Source of the DNA: Bacteroidota bacterium
Lineage (GTDB): Bacteria; Bacteroidota; Bacteroidia; NS11-12g; UBA955
Reading direction: 5' to 3'
Length of the DNA: 11,729 nt
Assembly (NCBI GenBank): GCA_947450015.1
Contig: CANFUB010000059.1
Coordinates: forward strand, 1 to 11,729
The notes beneath the pieces are model-generated. The model saw only the letters and a list, made by a program, of their open reading frames with translations, made no database searches and had not been told where the DNA came from. The number at the start of each line of letters is the position of its first letter. Position 1 is the stretch's first letter. The translations under genes were made by a program, and so were the position numbers. Below, in pieces: positions 8,045 through 11,729 of this stretch.

Positions 8045-9025
8045 TTAAGGATTTTGAATTTGAAAATTTAAACTAGCCAGAGCGATAACTGATGATTGCC
8101 CAGTATTTTGACCATGGGTGAAACCACCAATATCTTCATCTGTGAGAATGCCTATAGCTTCTATCATATAATTGTAAAATTGACCTTCTTGTTTGTCAAA
8201 AGACTCAACTTTCGCCTCTCCATTGTTATTGGGGCTATACATGAAAACACTTGAACCATGGCTTACAGAATTTGAATTTTGGAATGTAATTTTATGTGGT
8301 CCAGAGCATATTACATCTTCAAAATTCAATTTGATATTTGTTGTAAAAGGCATTTTTCTAAAGCTAGCAATATTATTTGAATCCGTATTTCCAGCTACTT
8401 TTCCAACAGCATATTTTTCATATTCTTTCCTAAAAGATCGACGTAAAATAAATTCAGCGTACCAATACCCAGTATGTTTTATGTGGATGTAAATTACAAG
8501 TAAATATGATATTACCATTATATACACAAGAGATAATGGGAAACGACTTATCAATATATAAATTGAAAATACTTTTAACAATGAACTGAGAATAATTAAA
8601 AAAACACCAAGGTATTTTGAAAAATCAGTTTTATATTTTTTAATATTTAAATAATGTCCTTCAATTTTTGTGGGATCATTTTCAATGAGAATTTGATTTT
8701 TTATTTTCTGAATATCACCTACGAATTTATGAACTAACCTAGCTCCAAGGAAATCAAACAAAACAAATAATATTACAATGATCACAGCGACAATACCAAA
8801 CCCTGTGCTTTTGCTGAAGCCACCTATAATAGTAACAATTAGCGCCACTATCTCTACCCCGAAAGCGAGCAAAAACCAATACTTATCACTTGAATACCCA
8901 TCCGTTTTGTAATAACCAGGGAAGTTAATTATGCCGATAGGCTGAGGATTTTTTCTTGTAGACAACCATTTTTTACGGGACTCTTCGCTCGGCTGAAAGT
9001 CTTCTGGATTTTGAATTATTGACAT
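8045..9025 (-). CDS. Four-helix membrane protein of unknown function
   Basis: I take the start at the ATG at 9025 (MSIIQNPEDFQ, 326 residues). An upstream ATG in frame at 9109 would add a hydrophobic 28-residue leader and lies upstream of the likely promoter, so I reject it. Residues 1-49 are a cytosolic-looking polar segment. Transmembrane helices are at about 51-69, 76-97, 139-159 and 163-183, arranged as two hairpins, with a charged loop at about 98-138. Residues about 184-326 are soluble, with a basic patch after helix 4 (RRSFRKEYEK) and then strands such as NIKLNFEDVIC and HKITFQN. No enzyme motif is visible. It is the first gene of the operon and the only integral inner-membrane candidate, so it may anchor or energise the lipoprotein/barrel/adhesin assembly; that role is inferred from position alone. 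Confidence 0.85.
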   Translation of the reverse strand: MSIIQNPEDFQPSEESRKKWLSTRKNPQPIGIINFPGYYKTDGYSSDKYWFLLAFGVEIVALIVTIIGGFSKSTGFGIVAVIIVILFVLFDFLGARLVHKFVGDIQKIKNQILIENDPTKIEGHYLNIKKYKTDFSKYLGVFLIILSSLLKVFSIYILISRFPLSLVYIMVISYLLVIYIHIKHTGYWYAEFILRRSFRKEYEKYAVGKVAGNTDSNNIASFRKMPFTTNIKLNFEDVICSGPHKITFQNSNSVSHGSSVFMYSPNNNGEAKVESFDKQEGQFYNYMIEAIGILTDEDIGGFTHGQNTGQSSVIALASLNFQIQNP

Positions 9026-9062
9026 ATGTTTAAAAAATATTTTTATAATAAGTTGAATGAAA

Positions 9063-9070
9063 CAAAAATA
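9063..9070 (-). promoter_or_regulatory. Possible -7 box of the operon promoter (TATTTTTG)
   Basis: On the minus strand this reads TATTTTTG, matching the Bacteroidota -7 consensus TAnnTTTG. It lies 37 bases before the ATG at 9025, giving a short leader. I see no clear TTG element at the usual distance upstream, so this is a modest call. Confidence 0.4.
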
Positions 9071-9148
9071 GCTCCAATTATAAGTAATTTTCCCCACATT
9101 TAAAACCACTTTTTTGTGAACAATTCCTTTTAATTTCTCTATGATCCA

Positions 9149-9709
9149 TCACTCCCCCCTTACCTCAATAAACGCTTCTTTGATGCTGTCACTCGGAATC
9201 CATTCGTCTTGCCAGGATTCGTTTTCGAAGTTGCAGGTGGTGGTTTTGTCGTCTTCGAGGCCGTCCATGTGGTAGATGAGGGAGCGGATGAGGCGATGGC
9301 CCGCCTTCGCGATGGTGTCGTGGGGTTGCTTTTCGGTCCAGCATACGACGTCGATGGCCCATTTGCTGGGACCGTTCGCCCAGGGGTCGAGCTTTACCGC
9401 GGCGGTCATCACATAATGTCCCTCAAAACGAGTGTCGATATATACCTTCACGTCACCGCCCATACTGGGCATGCCAATCAAGAGATGGGGATGGTAAAAA
9501 GTGCCATACAATTTGGGCTTTGCAGTGCCGGTAAAAAGATCTCCCAACATGCATCGGGCCGATGAAATGTGGTAAACCGGAACCCCATCGATGGTTCTGA
9601 AAACTTCATTTTCTACAAATTCAGTTTCGTTGCTGCCCATAATCATAAATTGTCCTTGAATGGCTTGACGCAATGCCAAATAATTCATTGTTGTTCCTGT
9701 GTTTTCCAT
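9149..9709 (-). CDS. Hypothetical protein, G+C-rich, unlike its neighbours
   Basis: I take the start at the ATG at 9709 (MENTGTTMNYL, 186 residues); the ATG at 9688 (MNYLALRQ, 179 residues) is equally possible. The frame stays open to a GTG at 9790, but that extension is translated from the regulatory repeat and is rejected. The protein is soluble, with no signal peptide or membrane segment, and is rich in Trp, His, Met and Cys (YGTFYHPHLLIGMPSM, WAIDVVCW). I do not recognise it. It lies upstream of the adhesin operon on the same strand but 123 bases from the next start. Its base composition is far higher in G+C (38 of 60 bases at 9301-9360) than the operon (11 of 60 at 7801-7860), so it probably has a different origin. 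It is divergent from the Fic gene and shares that intergenic region. Confidence 0.75.
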   Translation of the reverse strand: MENTGTTMNYLALRQAIQGQFMIMGSNETEFVENEVFRTIDGVPVYHISSARCMLGDLFTGTAKPKLYGTFYHPHLLIGMPSMGGDVKVYIDTRFEGHYVMTAAVKLDPWANGPSKWAIDVVCWTEKQPHDTIAKAGHRLIRSLIYHMDGLEDDKTTTCNFENESWQDEWIPSDSIKEAFIEVRGE

Positions 9710-9764
9710 AGTTTTTTTCGTTTTTGTTGATGCAAAATTCAACCCTATTCCATTCAAAAAATAA

Positions 9765-9789
9765 TGCACAAATGCAATAAAATATTGCA
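9765..9789. repeat. 25-bp direct repeat, copy A, with an inner inverted repeat
   Basis: This 25-bp sequence is identical to 11460-11484; the flanking bases differ on both sides. Its right part is TGCAATA-AAA-TATTGCA, a perfect 7-bp inverted repeat with a 3-base spacer, which looks like an operator for a dimeric helix-turn-helix protein. It sits in the divergent region between the G+C-rich gene (starting at 9709) and the Fic gene (starting at 9901), so one bound protein could affect both. Confidence 0.9.
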
Positions 9790-9821
9790 CGACATACTTC
9801 CCTTATTTATAATTATTTACA

Positions 9822-9829
9822 TATATTTG
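9822..9829 (+). promoter_or_regulatory. Probable -7 box of the Fic gene promoter (TATATTTG)
   Basis: TATATTTG matches the Bacteroidota TAnnTTTG -7 element exactly. It lies 32 bases after the 25-bp repeat and just before the tandem 24-bp repeats, so the transcript would start near 9835 and carry the repeats in its leader. No clear TTG element is seen at the standard upstream distance. Confidence 0.55.
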
Positions 9830-9830
9830 C

Positions 9831-9902
9831 ACCAAATTATAATAAACACACAACACCAAATTATAATAAACACACAACACCAAATTATAATATACACACA
9901 AT
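9831..9902 (+). repeat. Three tandem 24-bp repeats in the Fic leader, the last overlapping the start codon
   Basis: Units are at 9831-9854, 9855-9878 and 9879-9902. Units 1 and 2 are identical; unit 3 has two changes and its last two bases are the AT of the Fic start codon. Each unit begins ACCAA, holds the 8-bp palindrome ATTATAAT (9836-9843, 9860-9867, 9884-9891) and ends in an A/C run. Adjacent copies have no spacers. They could be operator sites for the DNA-binding domain of the encoded protein, or leader elements that change translation as copy number changes. Confidence 0.95.
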
Positions 9903-11454
9903 GGCAAAGCCGGCAGAAAAACTCGCAGAATCACTAAAAGCCCTCCAAGCTATACAAAGTGAAGGTATTGTGGCCATTAAATCGAAAGATTTAAGCCGAA
10001 CCCATAAAGTCCGACTTATGGCGAATGGTTTCATAAGAGAGGTAATTAGAGGCTGGTACATTGTTGCTAATCCTGAAGAAAACAAAGGGAATAGCACTTC
10101 TTGGTTCACTTCTTATTGGGAATTTTGCTCGAAGTTTTTGGAAGATCGATACAGCAATGATTATTGTATTTCCGCAGAACAGTCATTGTTACTGCATTCA
10201 GGCAATGAGGTTGTTCCGAATCAGCTAATTATCAGATCTGCAAAAGGCAAGAATAATAATACACCGCTATTATTCAATACTTCGTTATTCTGCATGAAAT
10301 CCCCCTTGTCAAAATTAGAGGGTATAGAGATTAAAAACGATTTGAGAATATTGAATCTACCCTCCTCAATTGTTTTTAGTTCTCCATCAATTTTTGTGAG
10401 TAATCCAATTGACGTGAGAACCGCATTAAGTATGATCAATGATGCTTCTGAAATTTTAGCATTGTTGTTAGATGGTGGACATAGTTTGAAAGCGGGAAGA
10501 ATATCTGGGGCATTTAGAAACATAGGAAATTCTAAAATAGCAGATGAGATTTTGAAAACGATGAAATCTGCCGGTTATGACGTACGAGAAGTAGACCCAT
10601 TTGATCAGAAAACACCTATCCCACTGCATGCAAGAGAACATTCCCCATATTGCAATAGAATCCGATTAATGTGGGCTGAAATGCGAGAAGAAGTAATGAA
10701 CGCTTTTCCAAAGCCTTCCGCTATTAATTTTATAGACAAAGCGACACTACTAAAAAATATTGATGATATCTATGTCACCGATGCCTACCACTCTTTATCA
10801 ATTGAAAAATACAAAGTAACTCCCGAACTTATTGAAAGGGTTAAAAGTGGTAAATGGAATTTAGTAGAAAATGAAGTAGACAAAAAGCATAGAGACGCCA
10901 TGGCCGCCAGAGGTTATTGGCTTGCTTTTAATAGCGTAAAAAATAGCATTGAAAAAATTTTTGATGGCGGTAATATCGGAAAGATACTATCAGAAGAACA
11001 TGGTGATTGGTACAGAGAATTATTTTCACCCAGTGTAACTTCGGGTATTTTAAAACCTTCTGATTTAGCCGGATATAGAAGACATCAAGTTTATATTGGC
11101 CAATCACAGCACGTTCCCGTAAATGTTGATGCGGTAAGAGATGTAATGCCAATTTTATTTGATTTGATTGCCGAAGAACCCGAAGCATCTGTGAGAGCCG
11201 TTTTAGGACATTTCATATTTGTTTACATCCACCCTTATATGGATGGAAATGGTAGAATGGGCAGATTCTTAATGAACGCATTATTGGCATCGGGAGGTTA
11301 TAACTGGATGGTAATACCTGTTCAAAAAAGAGAGGAATATATGAATGCTCTCGAAATGGCAAGCGTAAAACAAGATATTTCACATTTCGCTAAATTTATA
11401 GGCTCCCTAGTTCAATCAACAATGGATGGAAATCCCATTGCTACGCTCACCTAA
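9901..11454 (+). CDS. Fic-domain AMP-transferase fused to an AbiEi-like DNA-binding region
   Basis: This is a 517-residue cytosolic protein. Residues about 5-60 look like the N-terminal winged helix of AbiEi-type antitoxins (LSRTHKVRLMANGFI, then the wing REVIRGWYIV). Residues about 85-235 resemble the AbiEi core (ISAEQSLLLHSG; later LALLLDGGHSLKAGRI). The Fic domain occupies about 260-505. It carries the full catalytic motif HPYMDGNGRMGR at 444-455, with His444 as the expected base, and a flap near YRRHQVYIGQSQ. Fic enzymes transfer AMP, or another nucleotide part, to hydroxyl groups on target proteins. The inhibitory helix reads S298-xxx-E302, so the blocking Glu is kept, but the usual Gly/Asn after it is Lys303. 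The fusion suggests one gene combining repressor and toxin-like enzyme. The leader repeats and promoter fit autoregulation. The start is the ATG at the end of the tandem repeats. The target protein is unknown. Confidence 0.92.
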   Translation: MAKPAEKLAESLKALQAIQSEGIVAIKSKDLSRTHKVRLMANGFIREVIRGWYIVANPEENKGNSTSWFTSYWEFCSKFLEDRYSNDYCISAEQSLLLHSGNEVVPNQLIIRSAKGKNNNTPLLFNTSLFCMKSPLSKLEGIEIKNDLRILNLPSSIVFSSPSIFVSNPIDVRTALSMINDASEILALLLDGGHSLKAGRISGAFRNIGNSKIADEILKTMKSAGYDVREVDPFDQKTPIPLHAREHSPYCNRIRLMWAEMREEVMNAFPKPSAINFIDKATLLKNIDDIYVTDAYHSLSIEKYKVTPELIERVKSGKWNLVENEVDKKHRDAMAARGYWLAFNSVKNSIEKIFDGGNIGKILSEEHGDWYRELFSPSVTSGILKPSDLAGYRRHQVYIGQSQHVPVNVDAVRDVMPILFDLIAEEPEASVRAVLGHFIFVYIHPYMDGNGRMGRFLMNALLASGGYNWMVIPVQKREEYMNALEMASVKQDISHFAKFIGSLVQSTMDGNPIATLT

Positions 11455-11459
11455 AACAT

Positions 11460-11484
11460 TGCACAAATGCAATAAAATATTGCA
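11460..11484. repeat. 25-bp direct repeat, copy B, with an inner inverted repeat
   Basis: This is identical over 25 bases to 9765-9789, exactly 1695 bases away, and lies 5 bases after the Fic stop. It includes the inverted repeat TGCAATA-AAA-TATTGCA and runs directly into a TAnnTTTG box. The two copies bracket the Fic gene and its leader. Confidence 0.95.
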
Positions 11485-11485
11485 T

Positions 11486-11493
11486 TAAATTTG
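11486..11493 (+). promoter_or_regulatory. Possible -7 box after repeat copy B (TAAATTTG)
   Basis: TAAATTTG matches TAnnTTTG. A TTG lies at 11459-11461, 24 bases upstream, slightly longer than the usual spacing. If used, transcription would begin near 11499, after the only plausible start codon (GTG at 11493) of the downstream frame, so it may no longer drive a working gene. Confidence 0.45.
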
Positions 11494-11729
11494 TGGAATG
11501 CATTTATCGAGGATTGCGCGGCTTGCTCCGTGAAGATTTGCACTTTTTACGTACTGAGGGACTCAACAACAACAGATTATCAATTAAATTGATAGATGGG
11601 AAATACGTCCTTCAGAACGACAACGATTTTAGCATCCACAGTTTGAAGGACAATGAACGCGGCACCCTTCCCCTGCTGTTTTCGATACTGAAGCCGTACG
11701 AACAGTTTCCGGCGGTAAGTGCGCTGTTG
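11493..11729 (+). pseudogene. WYL-type transcriptional regulator fragment, apparently missing its 5' end (also cut by the window edge)
   Basis: The frame is open from GTG at 11493 to the window end (79 codons) but has no in-frame ATG. The sequence LLREDLHFLRTEG, then a strand pair ending in KYVLQNDNDFSI, then DNERGTLPLLFSILKPYEQF, matches from memory the layout of Bacteroidota WYL-domain regulators: the recognition helix of the winged helix, the wing (GKYVL), then the linker helix (normally like ITNIPLTDQDLDKL) before the WYL domain. In those proteins about 50 residues, including the first helices of the winged helix, precede this point. Here they are absent, and no equivalent is seen in other frames. 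The region is richer in G+C (32 of 60 bases at 11641-11700) than the Fic gene. I therefore read it as a 5'-truncated gene abutting the repeat. An intact gene with a GTG start remains possible. Confidence 0.55.

Noticed and set aside
9026..9109. Extension of the four-helix protein to an upstream ATG at 9109
   Set aside because: It would cover the likely -7 box at 9063-9070 and adds an odd hydrophobic leader before a clear polar N-terminus.
9105..9125. Short inverted repeat with a T run as a terminator for the gene ending at 9149
   Set aside because: The stem is only about three base pairs (CAC/GTG) and not G+C-rich enough to support the call.
9209..9565. Plus-strand open frame of 118 codons
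   Set aside because: It lies fully inside the G+C-rich minus-strand gene; high G+C lowers stop frequency, and the minus frame gives the more protein-like sequence.
9710..9790. Extension of the G+C-rich gene up to a GTG at 9790
   Set aside because: The extra residues are translated from the 25-bp repeat and an AT-rich intergenic region; the ATG at 9709 or 9688 fits better.
9831..9902. CRISPR-like array
   Set aside because: The three 24-bp units are directly adjacent with no spacers, and no cas genes are present.
11498..11533. ATG at 11498 as a start for the right-end gene
   Set aside because: It is in another frame and meets a stop after 11 codons.

Overview
The window looks like a chromosomal segment of a member of the Bacteroidota. 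The evidence is a type IX secretion (T9SS) C-terminal sorting domain, HYR-like and SprB-type adhesin modules, several lipoprotein signal peptides, promoter -7 boxes of the TAnnTTTG type, very AT-rich coding sequence and little sign of Shine-Dalgarno sites. I cannot place it to genus.

Region 1 (about 9070 down to 1, all on the minus strand) is one tightly packed gene cluster, almost certainly an operon. In transcription order it encodes a four-helix membrane protein (9025-8045), a lipoprotein with a heptaproline linker (8033-6975), a smaller lipoprotein (6981-6445), an outer-membrane beta-barrel protein with a large N-terminal domain (6451-5093), a giant 1584-residue secreted repeat protein with a T9SS tail (5090-336), and a lipoprotein carrying the active-site motif of a retropepsin-like aspartic protease (315-1, running off the window). 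Gaps are 11, 2 and 20 bases and two junctions overlap by 7 bases. The products are predicted for the inner membrane, the lipoprotein layer, the outer membrane and the cell surface. I infer an envelope-spanning surface-adhesin system in which the barrel and lipoproteins could present or anchor the adhesin and the protease could trim or release something. The set as a whole is one I do not recognise.

Region 2 (9149-11729) differs in composition and looks like accessory DNA. A G+C-rich unknown gene (9709-9149, minus) and a G+C-richer, apparently 5'-truncated WYL-type regulator (11493 to the end, plus) flank a low-G+C gene for a fused AbiEi-like/Fic protein (9901-11454, plus). That protein looks like a toxin-antitoxin-like or defence AMP-transferase with its own DNA-binding domain. 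The Fic gene is bracketed by a perfect 25-bp direct repeat (9765-9789 and 11460-11484) containing the inverted repeat TGCAATA-AAA-TATTGCA. Its leader carries three tandem 24-bp repeats, the last running into the ATG. This suggests a self-regulated, possibly mobile cassette set between older genes.

No tRNA, rRNA, CRISPR array, transposase or convincing rho-independent terminator was seen. No stretch longer than 300 bases lacks a gene.
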